A DNA stretch of 64,000 nt from Panaeolus papilionaceus. Taxonomy: Eukaryota; Basidiomycota; Agaricomycetes; Agaricales. The stretch is taken from the NCBI GenBank assembly GCA_015501605.1, contig JADNRZ010000026.1, forward strand, positions 434,001-498,000. The letters are read 5' to 3'. Below, piece by piece: positions 11,362 to 22,483 of this stretch. The position numbers and the translations under genes are program-made. Each line of letters begins with the position of its first letter. Positions within the stretch are counted from its first letter, which is position 1. The notes below the pieces were generated by a model that made no database searches, was not told where the DNA came from, and was given only the letters and a program-made list of their open reading frames with translations.

Positions 11362-12882
11362 CTATTCCTCTTCGCCTTCTGAGTTGGAGTCTGCATCCTC
11401 CCAGCCCGTAGCTAGATCATCCGGCTCCCGTACCTCTTCGAAGTCCCTCAAGTCCAGAACATTGGGTCGAAAAGTAGACCAATAAACGTTTGGGCCGAGT
11501 ACCAAGGACTCATCGTCTCTCACAGGCAACGCCTTCAACCTCCAATATGTCTCCCTAATCCATTTTTCTTGCAGGAGCCACCCGCGCCATCCTGAACTGA
11601 TCGCTTCATGGAACTTCAAATAGAAGGGAGCATCAGAGAAGATGGTTGCATGGGAGATATTGCGATCGCCCATCACGTCCAGCTGCTCTGCGTAACGGGT
11701 GCCAAAATATCCACGCAGATAAAACTTGCGGATGGCATTAGTCATAGAGGGCGTCAAGTCCCAACATCCGACTACGCCAGGAGAATACTTTTTGGGCCAT
11801 TTGGAAGTGTCACCGAGACAAGTCCAGTCATGGGGAACGGAGAACCAATATTCGCCTGGGATGGCCTCGTATGGGTAATCGCAAGACGTCATGAGGGGCT
11901 CAGGGAATTGCGCACTGAGGAGGATGGGAAGGATCTTAGCACCGGCCCAGTCAATCACCCCGGTGATCTTGGCCTCCCCTGTGGAGAGCGATTGCTTGTC
12001 GAAGAAGATGTTACGGAAAGCGAGGTCTGGGTGGTGCAGCACAAGCGTTCGGTAGGCGGATGGAATCTTGAATTGTTGGACAAGAGCGGACACGATCTGC
12101 GCGAATTCTGAGAATTTCTGCGGTGAACAACGATCAAGAGCAATGGTTTGCACCGGAACAGCATCATACTTGAGGCGCTGAGGCCATTTCTCCATCGCCA
12201 TGATCATTGTCTCCTCGATATAGGAACGCCACAATGCTTCGACAGACTCGAACGGCCCTCCGCGAAGCTTGCCGAGAGAAAGTTGTGTAAGTGGTCCAAC
12301 AACGATTTCCCCAGAGATATTATCGAAAGTGAGGCTTCCGATCTTGTTAAAAGGGACAGGCTTGGAGAGTGCAGCCTTGAGCTTAGCAAGCGATTTGGTA
12401 ACGGCTATCTGTTCGGCGGTAGAAAGAGCGTCAAATCCTCGCATAGTTGGATCAACATCCGACTCGAGTTTGTCCAAGGTTTCCCCCTGAGCGACATCCA
12501 TCAGGACATATGGGGCTGCTGCAGGGTTTGTGAAGGTTGTATCCCATGCGTGAACTGCGGGCACGGGGATGTGAGGGTAGAGGCCAGACTCCCTGACAAA
12601 CTTGATTGTAGCGATTTCGGAGAGTTTGGCTGCTGCAACAAACTTCTTTGGCGGTAACTTGGACACTGAGGCAGCAAACTCTGCGCCATCAGTGAGATGA
12701 ATGCGGTATACCAGACTATAGCTGCCTCTCCCAAGGAATGAAATGTTGTCGCAGGTAGGTGATGGCGCCGTCGCTGTGCTTTTAGATGCAACGTATTCTT
12801 CAACACGCTGAATAAGGCCTTGTATGCTGGACCCTTCAACTTTGGGGAGGTCAGAGATAATGTCTTCGAGAGATGGAACCAT
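11362..12882 (-). CDS. APH-fold phosphotransferase family protein
   Basis: A single-exon 506-residue protein. A glycine-rich loop-like FLGRGSYSLVYRI sits near residues 49-61. The catalytic-loop motif H-x-D-x4-N is LHHPDLAFRN (H284, D286, N291), and the metal-binding VIDW motif has its Asp at about 311. These are the marks of the aminoglycoside phosphotransferase/choline kinase-like superfamily, which is greatly expanded in basidiomycetes with mostly unknown small-molecule substrates. About 195 residues of family-specific C-terminus follow, ending in an acidic tail. No signal peptide is seen, so it is probably cytosolic. The ATG at 12880-12882 is the first in frame. A TIR element begins about 60 bases upstream and may contribute to its promoter. 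The long open frames on the opposite strand are shadows of this gene. Confidence 0.88.
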   Translation of the reverse strand: MVPSLEDIISDLPKVEGSSIQGLIQRVEEYVASKSTATAPSPTCDNISFLGRGSYSLVYRIHLTDGAEFAASVSKLPPKKFVAAAKLSEIATIKFVRESGLYPHIPVPAVHAWDTTFTNPAAAPYVLMDVAQGETLDKLESDVDPTMRGFDALSTAEQIAVTKSLAKLKAALSKPVPFNKIGSLTFDNISGEIVVGPLTQLSLGKLRGGPFESVEALWRSYIEETMIMAMEKWPQRLKYDAVPVQTIALDRCSPQKFSEFAQIVSALVQQFKIPSAYRTLVLHHPDLAFRNIFFDKQSLSTGEAKITGVIDWAGAKILPILLSAQFPEPLMTSCDYPYEAIPGEYWFSVPHDWTCLGDTSKWPKKYSPGVVGCWDLTPSMTNAIRKFYLRGYFGTRYAEQLDVMGDRNISHATIFSDAPFYLKFHEAISSGWRGWLLQEKWIRETYWRLKALPVRDDESLVLGPNVYWSTFRPNVLDLRDFEEVREPDDLATGWEDADSNSEGEEE

Positions 12883-12942
12883 AGTTTTGCTTTCGCAGTT
12901 GATGATGGTGGAGACGAAGGAAAAGATGGACTGACTGGATTA

Positions 12943-13351
12943 GGGTTGGGTAAATAACTTGGCCCAATATTTGACCAGTAAATTACCAGAAGCGTTCATT
13001 TACCAGTTACTTTAATAATAGCTTAAACTTAAATACCAATATCACGTGATCTCAAATCGGGCGCTCGGCCTGAGAGCGGCTGTGAACCTGCGGCGCCTGT
13101 CATATTTCCACTTTTGATTCTCCCTCATCCCCGATGTCCCGCACACCCTAAATACTGGAAAGGCGCCCTCCTGGTTAAGCCCACGCCCTTTCACTATCCA
13201 CCGTATTCCTATCCTGCTTTGCATGTCACGTGTCCAAGTAAGTTACTCCCCATCCCACCCTCGAAGACTACCAGGTAAACTACTGTAAATGACTGGTCAA
13301 TTACCAGCAAAAAACATCCCAATCGCTCCGACCAAGTTATTTACCCAACCC
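12943..13351. mobile_element. Non-autonomous TIR element (MITE-like), TA-flanked
   Basis: A 409-base segment with exact 20-base terminal inverted repeats (GGGTTGGGTAAATAACTTGG). It is bordered on both sides by the dinucleotide TA, as expected for a TA target duplication of the Tc1/mariner type. Subterminal sequences also contain partly inverted TTACCAG and GACCAGTAAAT-like motifs. It has no coding capacity, so it would depend on a transposase elsewhere. It sits in the gap between the minus-strand phosphotransferase start and the pyrimidine-rich leader of the plus-strand unknown gene. Confidence 0.75.
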
Positions 13352-13837
13352 TAGCCAGTTCCTTCTCTGTGTTTAGTTCCGCACCCATCACCATTTCCTA
13401 TCATTGGGGACAATCAGAGTACAATTGTTCTTGTCCTTCTTTTCCTCGATATCGCTCTTCTCCGGGACCTCTTAAATTGTGATCACTTATCCCCACACTC
13501 GTCCATCCTTTCTTCTCTTTCTCCTCTTGTCCATTCTTGCAATTTTCTTCATTCCTTCTGGGGGGGAAGGGGGGGCGTGTTGGACATTTCTGGTATCTCA
13601 TGTCCCTAATGTAGACGGCACATTCGTTCATAGCTGTCGTTTTCACCACTCACCTTATCGCTCTATTTCCCTTGTCTTCTTTCCCCACTGTGCTACAGTA
13701 TATAGTCTTACGTTCCTGCTTTCTTCCCCTCGGTTGTTCCCCTTTCATTACAGGTGAGCATTATTTGTATTTGTCTAGCCTTCTCACTGCTAAGACTCGA
13801 GGTGTATCCAACTATCAAGACACCATCAATAGAAGGA

Positions 13838-14251
13838 ATGTCAGTCGTCGTAAATGTAAGATCTTGATCTTTTCCTTCTATTTGAATGCCTCGAATCTGA
13901 CTTGGTACTCAACCTTAGGCACTTATGCCCAAACATCTGCTTTCACAGGCCCTTCATTATCTTGAAGGCATCAAACTGGCCAACGTTAGACCTTTCTATG
14001 GAACTGGAGACTGGGAACGCTGGCATGGAGACGGGAAGTCTTCTACCAAATCTGGGGGTGCGAAAAAGAGGTCTTTCAATACCAAGTCGCTTGCGAGTAG
14101 TGGCGAGCCGAAACATTTCATAACCATCGTCACATTGCAAGGGCATTCGACTTCCATCGTTACATACACCTCCTACACAGAAGAGCTGGGGGATGCGCGA
14201 CCTATCATCCAGGCTATGTGTCAAGCACTCAGAGAGGCAGGTGTTGATTAA
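13838..14251 (+). CDS. Unknown small protein (two exons)
   Basis: Exon 1 is 13838-13855 (six codons) and exon 2 is 13919-14251. The 63-base intron has a GTAAG donor, a CTGAC branch-like site and a TTAG acceptor, and splicing is in phase. The predicted product is 116 residues, basic in the middle (KKRSFNTKS) and with no signal peptide or membrane segment. It ends with a helix-like segment (RPIIQAMCQALREAGVD). I do not recognise the family. Upstream is a long C/T-rich leader, possibly with a further intron near 13755. A decayed copy lies at 9266-10140, and the shared 3' flank shows that the whole locus was duplicated. The first exon is short, so the start is tentative. Confidence 0.5.
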
Positions 14252-14439
14252 GCGCCGAGCACCACACGAAATTCGTCGACACGCACGTGTACGTCTTTGC
14301 CATGATGCTCAAACTTCATACTACCCTCGCTAATAATGCCCACACTCTATTTTCTACAAATACTTCTTCATCGCTTTCTGTTCTGTATTTACATAGTTGA
14401 AATTAAGCAGCTTGTGTTAAATCCTATTACCTTCATTTG

Positions 14440-15020
14440 TTATCCTTTGTCATCTCTTCTCCTTGTACTCTACGATCAGTCCTATTGCACGGGAATTCCT
14501 TCATTACAATATCAGTAAATACGCGCACCGCACCATAATAGACTCGATATAGCTGCTGCCCACGATGTTTTCCCGCTTTTGAGTGAAACTGATGTTTCGT
14601 GTTTCTGGCTTACATGCAGAGGTGTCACAGAACTTCGAAAACTTCCTGATCACAATATATATTTTGATATATGTACATGTCTTTAAGAAGCTAGAGATAC
14701 GGAAGGTTTCTGGTAAATATAGCTGTTATCAGCTTGATGACTTGTCCGATGTTTGACTGTTATGACTGAACTCTGCTCCGGAACGATCATGTACTTGGGC
14801 AGGGTGTTCGCGAATTCTCTTCGTTGAATTGTTTTCTCGACATGTACCATGAGATGGAATGATAAGATCGAGTTGATACTTGTCGAATTGCTAGCCATCA
14901 GCGAGTTCGTCAGTTGCTTCGAGGTTCTAAGACCGCATAGCGAGCACTGTGGCTAAAAATAGCCCAACCTCGGAAAGCTTGATGCTAGAAATCATTGCGA
15001 AGGGCGGGCTGATTGTGGCG
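14440..15020. other. Gene-free stretch
   Basis: Nothing supported; short frames only. It leads into the promoter of the small secreted-peptide candidate. Confidence 0.4.
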
Positions 15021-15027
15021 TATATAA
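15021..15027 (+). promoter_or_regulatory. TATA box of small secreted-peptide gene
   Basis: TATATAA 82 bases upstream of the ATG at 15109, in otherwise mixed-composition sequence. Confidence 0.5.
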
Positions 15028-15108
15028 GCCCCATTTGAGATTGTACATTGACCACCAGCCTTACAAGCCTCATTGATATCGGACATCGGCTACTTACCCT
15101 CGACCATC

Positions 15109-15309
15109 ATGTACACCAACCTGATCATTCGTCTTGCGATTTTGTGCATCGCTGCATCATCCGCCATTGCATCTCCAACTCCGAAGGATGAACCCAAGTT
15201 CCTTCGTGGTGTGTACTCTGACAAAGTGTCCATGATAGCTGGGAAAACGCTGATACGTCGTCGAACAGATGTTGAAGCTCCAGGATCAAAGCTTGAGAGG
15301 CGCCAATAA
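15109..15309 (+). CDS. Small secreted peptide candidate
   Basis: A 66-residue intronless frame. The N-terminus is MYTNLIIRLAILCIAASSAI followed by ASPTPKDEP, a typical signal peptide with a likely cleavage after Ala-Ser or nearby. The mature part is about 45 residues and has basic stretches (LIRRR near the middle and LERRQ at the very end) that could be Kex2-type processing sites. There are no cysteines after the signal peptide, so it is not a disulfide-rich effector, and no CaaX end, so it is not a lipopeptide pheromone. I chose the ATG at 15109 because it starts the hydrophobic segment; the frame upstream is not needed. A TATA box is well placed. Function unknown. Confidence 0.5.
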   Translation: MYTNLIIRLAILCIAASSAIASPTPKDEPKFLRGVYSDKVSMIAGKTLIRRRTDVEAPGSKLERRQ

Positions 15310-15856
15310 TCAACCTGACCATTGTAGCAAGGGCTACATCTCACAGCAAACATGGCTACTCCTCCACGAGTGATCAACCCATCCCCATCAACACGTATAC
15401 CCCCATGTCTAAATATTCGAGCTATTTTAACAATATAACGATTGTAACATTCTCACCCAATTGCCAAAACACAAAATAAGAGTGAAGTCGAACCGATAGT
15501 TTACTTAGTTATAGGCGTTTATATCCTCTCCATCGTGTCGCATTTGAAATGCAACCCCGTGATCTGAAGGTCGATGCTTGTGAATTGGAAGACAATGGAT
15601 TCGAGGGAAGCAGAAGAGGTGGTTATCAGTCATGGGTTGATGCGTCCTAGATCTTCCAGACATGTATGCAGGGAAATTTTAATACATTCATAACATCCTC
15701 ACCATCACAAACGTCAAGCCCGACTGGGACTCGGCTGAAGTCTCATCCAGAGGCATCGGCATATCTGAACATTCGGTCATTCCCATCGGAGTTCTAAATG
15801 CAATTGTCAGTTCGACCCTTCACCGCTCTTGTTCTGAGGGCTTGGTCTCTCCCACC
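15310..15856. other. Gene-free stretch
   Basis: 3' flank of the peptide gene and 5' flank of the kinase-like gene; no other gene seen. Confidence 0.4.
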
Positions 15857-17351
15857 ATGTCCTATCATGAAGACGCTGATTCTACCCATTCACAAGGCGG
15901 GAAGTTAAGCGATATTGAGCCGTCGATATGGGAACCGTATTACCAATGGCTTTATGAGCATGGATATCAGCTACGAGAGAGGTTTTCCCCTCTGTGGATG
16001 CCTTCATGGAGTGAAGAGGAGAAGGTGTAAGATGGGATGCTTGAGGGGGTTGGGTATCACAGGTGAGTGCTAGCACTTGAGTTATTCAAACGGGGGGTTA
16101 TGCTGATGCTTGGTGGTGTAGGTGGGAATCGTAGTTGATGCAGTGCTTATGGTGGATGGCCGTCAAGTTGTCGTTAAATACGTCGATCAGGATTATTTTC
16201 CATTCGAACGAGACATTACTGCGTATTTCTCTTCCAAGGAACAGAGGTCCAAGCAGGAGAATCACTGCGTGGAGCTGATAGACGTTCTGTATCCACCCCC
16301 GCTACGGCACAGTGGCCAATCGAACTCGAAGCGGTGGAATGTCGTGTTTTTGGTGCTGCCGCTTCTTCGACCTGTGGATTCTCCGCCTTTTGATACGTTT
16401 GGTGAGGCCATTGATTTCTTCAGACAGTTGTTTGAGGTGCGTTTGGTTTGATTTTCCTATGAGTCGTGGTTGTTGCTGAAGATGTTGATGACATGTCACG
16501 GTGAATATTTGAATTTGAAGGGTATTCAATTCATGCATCAGCACCGCGTCGCGCACAGGTGTGTACATATGTTGCTTGTCATTTTCTTCCCTTCGTGCAT
16601 GGCTCAAATGGGTGCTTTGTGACAGAGACATCACTTTCAATAATGTGATGCTCGACCCGAGCAGCATGTTCCCTGAAGGATTTCACCCGTGTTCTCGATA
16701 TAAAAGGTGTGACGGACATGGAATGGCGAAACGCTACACCCGTACAACGCGTCCTCCGCGATACGTTCTTATCGGCTTCGGACTGAGTCATCACTATAAA
16801 AGTGCTGTCTCAGATCCACTATTACCAGTTGTTCATGGAGGAGATGCGACGGTGCCTGAGTTTCGAGGCAAAAAGAGTGGGAGAGGGAAGAAGACGAATC
16901 CATTCCAGACTGATATTTATTATGCTGGGAATTTGATCCGACAGGTATTCGACAAGGTGTGTAACCCTGATTTGCTCTCGTTTATGAACATTTGGATGCT
17001 CATACATACCTGGTATAGCCTTCCAGCAAGGAGATGGTGTCACTTTGGGGTCCTGGATTTCATGGGTTCAGGTTCATGCGCCACCTGATTGAGAAGATGG
17101 TTCAAGACGACCCGACGAAACGACCGACGATCGAACAAGTGGTTGAGGACTTTGAGCTTATTGTCAAGGAACTGAGTTCATGGAAGCTGCGTTCGAGGAT
17201 GAGGGCGAGGAAGGTCACGGATGATCCTTATTATTGGTTCATTGATCAGACGATTTATTGGATGATTGATCCCACTATCCATTGGATGCGAAGGATAAAG
17301 TCCATCGCGTTGAGGAGGCCTGCTATACAGAGCTTCCCTAGGGACCTTTGA
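15857..17351 (+). pseudogene. Protein-kinase-like gene, degenerate or with an unusual first intron
   Basis: Segments splice well from 16122 onward: 16122-16436, 16521-16558, 16626-16956 and 17019-17351. They include a beta-3-like lysine (RQVVVKYV), a catalytic loop HRDITFNNVMLD and a C-lobe with DDPTKRPTIEQVVEDF. The family resembles the agaricomycete FunK1-type or kinase-like expansions. Two things look wrong. First, the exon starting at 15857 (through PSWSEEEK) meets an in-frame TAA at 16028. Linkage to 16122 then requires a 96-base intron with an atypical GTGTAAG donor, which would drop a segment that otherwise reads as family sequence. Second, the DFG aspartate is replaced (LIGFGLS). A catalytically dead pseudokinase or a recent pseudogene both fit. 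The C-terminal 40 residues are Trp/Arg-rich and unassigned. Confidence 0.55.
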
Positions 17352-18070
17352 TTATTCGTGCTTTATACTCATTTAATCTGGTTGGAAATGTATCATAGTC
17401 TAAGTTTATGTCTCTTGTATCAATACAATTTCGCCTGGGCTTCTGCTTTGAACTTTTTAAAAGATATAAGAGTAACCGTCGTCTAACAATGGAGGATACG
17501 GGCTTACTTTAAACACATTCGTGAAATGTCGTCTTCACATCGCTGGCGTGTTGGTCGAAATCATTTTGCGGGTTTCCACGGTCTTTCTGTGGCGGCGTTT
17601 TATATTTACCAGCAAAAAATGACATACTATGCATGTCCTTAATTTGCCAGATGATTTAATTAAATTGATATTGAATTATGGCAAGGTCTAAATGATATTG
17701 TATACAAGGAGCGCGCGGGATTGAGCTGGGGGCTTCGATGCCATGGTGAACGGGAGGCGCTACTAATTGAGATGAAAATTAAACCGCAGCACCTCGGGCT
17801 TGCTTAGATAGTAGATATGGGCTATATACCCAGTTTACAATATAGAAGGATAGGATATATGATGAGCATGTAATTTGAGGGAAGGTTAGGAGGATAAGAA
17901 CCGAATTTGGCGTGACCCTGAGGATATTGCCACCCAAATAAATAAGAGCAAATAGAGCTAATGTGTCAAACGATTTTGAACTTTTTGTCGACCAACGTTG
18001 TCGCTGTCGTCGTCGTTGTTCTCCACGTCCATCCCATCCTCTTCTTTACCGTCGTCCTCGTCTAGATCTA
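17352..18070. other. Gene-free stretch
   Basis: No gene seen. A short TTACCAGCAAAAAA block at about 17608 is shared with the TIR element interior near 13304 and may be an old fragment, but it is too short to call. The last 70 bases are the pyrimidine-rich leader of the septin gene. Confidence 0.35.
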
Positions 18071-19637
18071 ATGGCTCAACCATCTTTTGACGGCATTGGT
18101 ATTGCCAACCTCCCTAACCAGGTGAGAAACAGAAACTGGGGAATTGTTCCTTGGACAGAGTGCATGGTTACTAACGCGTGTGGTTTGTAGAGGCACAAAA
18201 TTGTCGCCAAGCGCGGTGCCCACTTCACTATCATGGTTGTTGGTGCGTATGATCTTATTTTATGGTGAAATGTCGTCTGAATCATGCGGCGTCGTTATTT
18301 ACAGGTGAATCCGGTCTCGGAAAGACCACACTCATCAACACCCTATTCAGCACCGAGCTCTCGCCACCGAAGAACTACAACAGGCGCCACTACAAGCAGC
18401 TTGACAAGCTGACAGAGGTCGAGATTATCAAGGCTGAGCTTGAGGAGAAGCAGTTCAAGGTCAAGCTCACTGTTATTGACACCCCTGGATTCGGTGACTA
18501 TGTCAACAACCGCGACTCCTGGCTGCCTATTGTCGAATTCATCGACGACCAGCACGAGGCGTATATGAGGCAGGAGCAGCAGCCTCTGAGACAGGAAAAG
18601 ACGGATTTGCGCGTCCATGCTTGCTTGTACTTCATCAGGCCCACTGGTCACACGTGTGTATTCCTGCTTTTTTCTTTGATGTTGGGGTGGTATTGATGGA
18701 GGCGTTTTTTCCCTTTATTTTGGGGCGAATAGGCTGAAGCCCTTGGATATTGAGATCATGAAGCGTCTGGGAACGCGCGTCAACTTGATCCCTGTTATTG
18801 CCAAAGCCGATACCCTCACTCAAAATGACCTGTTTGTGTTCAAACAGAGGGTGCGTATTACCTGTCGCCTGATCCTTCTTGGAGTTTAATTTTGAGCCTT
18901 TACCTCTTTAGGTCCGCGAAGTCATTGCCGCTCAAGGAATCAGGATTTACACGCCCCCTCTTGACTCTGACGACGAGAACGCTGAACACGCCCGCATCCT
19001 TGCTGACGCTATCCCCTTCTCCATCATTGGCTCGACAGAGGATGTGAGGACCGCTGACGGTCGTACCGTCAAGGGACGAGAGTACATTTGGGGTGTTGCT
19101 GAGGGTATGTGATTTTGAGTTTTGTTAAACCCCCGAAGCTTACTGACTTCTACCTCTCTTCCCCCCGACGGTTACCTTCCATTCAAATAGTTGAGAACGA
19201 GAACCACTGCGACTTTAAGAAGCTCCGCTCGTTGCTCATTCGCACGCACATGCTTGATCTGATTTCGACATCCGAGGAGCTGCACTATGAGAACTACCGC
19301 CAGGCCCAGATGGAGACGCGCAAGTTTGGCGAGCCCAAGGTCAAGAAGTTGGACAACCCCAAGTTCAAGGAGGAGGAAGAGGCTCTCAGGAAGAAGTTCA
19401 CAGAGCAGGTCAAGGCAGAGGAGGCAAGGTTCAGACAGTGGGAACAGCATGTAGGTTTTCATCAATTTGTTCTAATGGCGCACTTGCTGACGCGTTGCTC
19501 TTCTTTTTTTCCAGCTCATCGCGGAGCGCGATCGTCTCAACAAGGACCTCGAGACGGCACACAGCGCGATCAAGCAGCTCGAGGCTGAGCTCGAGAATCT
19601 GCAAGTTGGCTACGGTCGGGGAACTGGAAGGAGGTAA
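18071..19637 (+). CDS. Septin, Cdc3/AspB type (seven exons)
   Basis: Exons 18071-18121, 18191-18242, 18305-18653, 18733-18850, 18912-19104, 19191-19450 and 19515-19637 sum to 381 residues with every junction in phase. The N-terminal [16 protein letters not shown] polybasic segment is followed by the G1 P-loop GESGLGKTT, the G3 motif DTPGFGD and the G4 motif AKAD. A septin-unique region follows, then a heptad-rich C-terminal coiled coil (from about residue 315). Septins are GTP-binding proteins that assemble into hetero-oligomeric filaments at septa, hyphal tips and membranes. The N-terminal [14 protein letters not shown] and the coiled coil point to the Cdc3 group rather than Cdc10, which lacks the coil; the subgroup is inference from memory of family patterns. 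It is followed on the same strand by the proteasome gene. Confidence 0.92.
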
Positions 19638-20403
19638 AGAGATGTTTATCAACGTCTCGTTACGTCGATTTTCTTCTTGGACCCTTGCGATTTTACCCAT
19701 TTCCATCTTGGAATTTTCGTGCCCTCGCGTACAGTTTTTGTGTCTTTTTAATATACCCACACCAGATGTCGTATTTGTACATCTGGTTATTGTGATCCCC
19801 CTGCCTGTTTCTATCCTTTGACACCTTTGTTGGTCGGTCGTAGTCTCTCCTTTTTTGTCTTGTTTCTTGTTTCTCTTTTTTATGGAAAATGATACGCGCA
19901 ATACGCGCCCCCTCCATCCGCCTGCCCGCTGTCCACCACCACCACCACCACCACCACCATACCTACGTACATCTATGTCCAGATAATATACTTCCTGGAC
20001 ACCCTCGCCCATCCATACCCCTCTACCTCACTACTTCATCTCGTCTAGTCTTAGTCATTCAACAATTACTTATTACCACCTAATTTCTGGGATTATCCTT
20101 GTTTGCTTTTGAGAACTCTTTAAAATGAGGTTGTGCTGTGGCCAGTTTGAGGCAGTGTTGGCCGAATGATGAGGCAACTCGCATAAGATTTAGATAGTCC
20201 TAGGCCTATTCTACCTTCAGATACTATCATTGTGGACAACTTAGGGTTGGGAACACGTTTGACGAGGAGCGCAATGCGCTCCTAATCTCATCTTATCATT
20301 AAGCATCACGTGACGAGATAACGTTACATCAGCGTGACGCGTCGAGAGGGCTTGCGCGTCCGATTGTATCTCCTCCTACTACACCTACAACTATATCTCT
20401 ATC
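19638..20403. other. Intergenic: septin 3' flank and proteasome promoter
   Basis: Contains a CAC microsatellite at about 19934-19959. Near 20268 a short perfect inverted repeat (AGGAGCGC, three-base loop, GCGCTCCT) occurs. A CACGTG element lies near 20307, upstream of the proteasome gene. No gene seen. Confidence 0.45.
19934..19959. repeat. CAC trinucleotide microsatellite
   Basis: Eight or so uninterrupted CAC units in the 3' flank of the septin gene. It creates an artificial poly-His or poly-Gly frame on either strand. Confidence 0.9.
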
Positions 20404-21584
20404 ATGGACCACTTTCCAACAAACTGGGGCAGGCCTGTAAGATATTAAAGATACTGTGGAATACTGAGAGTTTTATGCTGATAGGGAATATATAGCGCCA
20501 TGAGGGATTCGACGCGTATGGAACTTACCCGATTCATCAGCGACCTACCAATGGACCGAAGGATGCTTTTAAAGAGGGCATTGAGAGGACGCAGTAGGTT
20601 TTCTGTCTTTGATTCAGGTAGGGTGGTGCTGATACTGTGAATTGGAATTTTAGACAGCCGATTGTGACTGGAACGAGTGTGTTGGCTATTAAATACAAGG
20701 ATGGGATTATGATGGCTGCAGACAACCTTGGTGAGTTGATATAGTGCCTTGCTACACCTAAATCGCAATAACCTATGCTGACGTTGAAACCCTGGAATAT
20801 AGCATCATACGGCTCTCTAGCCCGCTTCAAAGACATCAGCCGTCTACACGCTGTAGGCAACAACACCATCATCGGCGCAGGCGGCGACATGTCTGATTTC
20901 CAGTACATCCAAAGCATACTGGATGATATCACGATTGAGGAATTCACGGCCCAGGACGGACACTCGCTGGGCCCTGCGGAGATTCATGAATATCTTAGCC
21001 AGGTTATGTATGCGAGGAGGACGAAGATGAACCCGTTATGGAATTCGTTGCTTGTGGGAGGTGTAAAGGATGGCAAGAAGTATGTGGTGATTTTGTTTAT
21101 CGGTTTGGGGAGCTGTTGGATTGGAATATGGATCGCTGCTGACGATGATTTTGTTGTTTCTAGGTTCCTGTCGTATGTTGATCTCCTTGGAACGACATAC
21201 TCTGCGTCAACACTCGCTACGGGCTTTGGAGGACATCTCGCTCAGCCACTGCTGCGTGAGGCAGTTGAAGGTCGTGAGGACACTCTGACAGAGGAAGAGG
21301 CCCTTCAGATCATCGAGAACAGCATGCGTGTGCTGTTTTATCGTGATGCTCGTAGTTTGAACAAGGTATGTTGACATCCTCCAGTTATCTGTTTGGTGTA
21401 ACCTACTTTATAATATTACGAGAGAAGAGAATACGACGCTGACCCATTTCTCTTCTTTTGGGATATATAGTACCAAGTCGCTATCGTGACTGAATCTGGC
21501 GTCAGGATCTCTGAATCCCTGCAAGTTACGACGACATGGAACTTTGCTGAGGGAATTAGGGGCTATGGTGCCCAGACACAGTGA
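20404..21584 (+). CDS. PRE4: 20S proteasome subunit beta-7 (Pre4/PSMB4 type), six exons
   Basis: Exons 20404-20436, 20496-20593, 20654-20730, 20803-21079, 21164-21365 and 21471-21584 give 266 residues with all junctions in phase. The short first exon MDHFPTNWGRP has the W-G-R-P signature seen at the start of yeast Pre4. The prosegment ends at RTQQPIVTGTSV, where the mature subunit begins. Further family landmarks are MAADNLASYGSLARF, TKMNPLWNSLLVGG, LATGFGGHLAQPLLRE and FYRDARSLNKYQVA. Beta-7 is a non-catalytic subunit of the inner beta rings of the 20S core that degrades ubiquitinated proteins. Other start choices, including ATGs in exon 2 in a different frame, break the family alignment. 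Confidence 0.95.
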
Positions 21585-22483
21585 TGGGCGGTCCAACATA
21601 CCACCATAACCTTTGACGATCTTCGTCCCTTTCAATTTATTCCATCCTGGCCGACTTCATTTCACTCGTAGGCCACTTTGGTTCGCTTCAGGATCCCTTT
21701 TCATGTTTCTTGTGTCGTGTAATGCAATAAAATGTATTTTTTCCTCCGCTTTCGCTTGACTTGTTCTTTGGGACAGTTTCTTGTGATGATGTCATTGAAC
21801 GCGGACTTCTGCTAGTCAACACGATGATTTCAGAGGAGAAGTGTGGCTGGTGATGTTGAATAATTGCCAATGACCGTGACACGATGCCGATTGCTCTGGG
21901 GTCAGTGCATGCAATGGCGAGAGACCACATCTCAGGCGAAACAATCGGACTGCCGGTGCTAGGAGGTATAAAGTATGGATCTTACAATGGTTAACACTCG
22001 TATACAGCCCTCCTTAAATGACAAGCTTGACCTATTAACGTTTCAACGCCGCATAGGATTTTGCGACGGGTTGGTCGCCCTTTGTGCAGATTATCTGTTC
22101 CGACTCCGTTACAGTATTGTTATTGGGATTGACCGGATTATCAGACACCAGGACCATGTATGTTTAAATAAGAGTATCAGATCTGTATCTTCACTAAAAG
22201 TAACTTGCCCATGATGACTGGATGGACTGAAAAGAGATAGAAAAGACACGTGTATATATATATGTGTAGGAGACAAGTACATATAAGCAAAAACGATAGT
22301 AAAGGACACGGTAAAACTGGAGCTGTACAATTTCAGATGAACATGAGAAAGCAAGACGAAAGCGATAGTGGTGGTACATTGAATGCAGAAAGCAACGAAT
22401 GGCAGAGTCTGGTAATGGAAAGGCCGAGAACTTGTAGAGCTATGGGACAAAAAAGTTGAAAAGACACCAGGCAACAAGACGGA
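21585..22483. other. Intergenic, convergent 3' flanks
   Basis: Lies between the 3' ends of the proteasome gene (plus) and the giant ATPase gene (minus). It has a TATATATATG run near 22250. No gene seen. Confidence 0.4.

Noticed and set aside
11608..12657. Long plus-strand open frames (167 and 169 codons) inside the phosphotransferase gene
   Set aside because: They lie antisense to a 506-residue frame with clear APH motifs, have no family resemblance and no splice or promoter support.
12943..13351. TTAGGG at the element end suggesting an interstitial telomere repeat
   Set aside because: Only one TTAGGG unit occurs at each end and it is part of the inverted terminus; there is no tandem array.
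19431..20012. Minus-strand 193-codon frame with a poly-Gly run (and a plus-strand poly-His run) near the septin end
   Set aside because: Caused by the CAC microsatellite in the septin 3' flank; no protein family and it overlaps a septin exon antisense.
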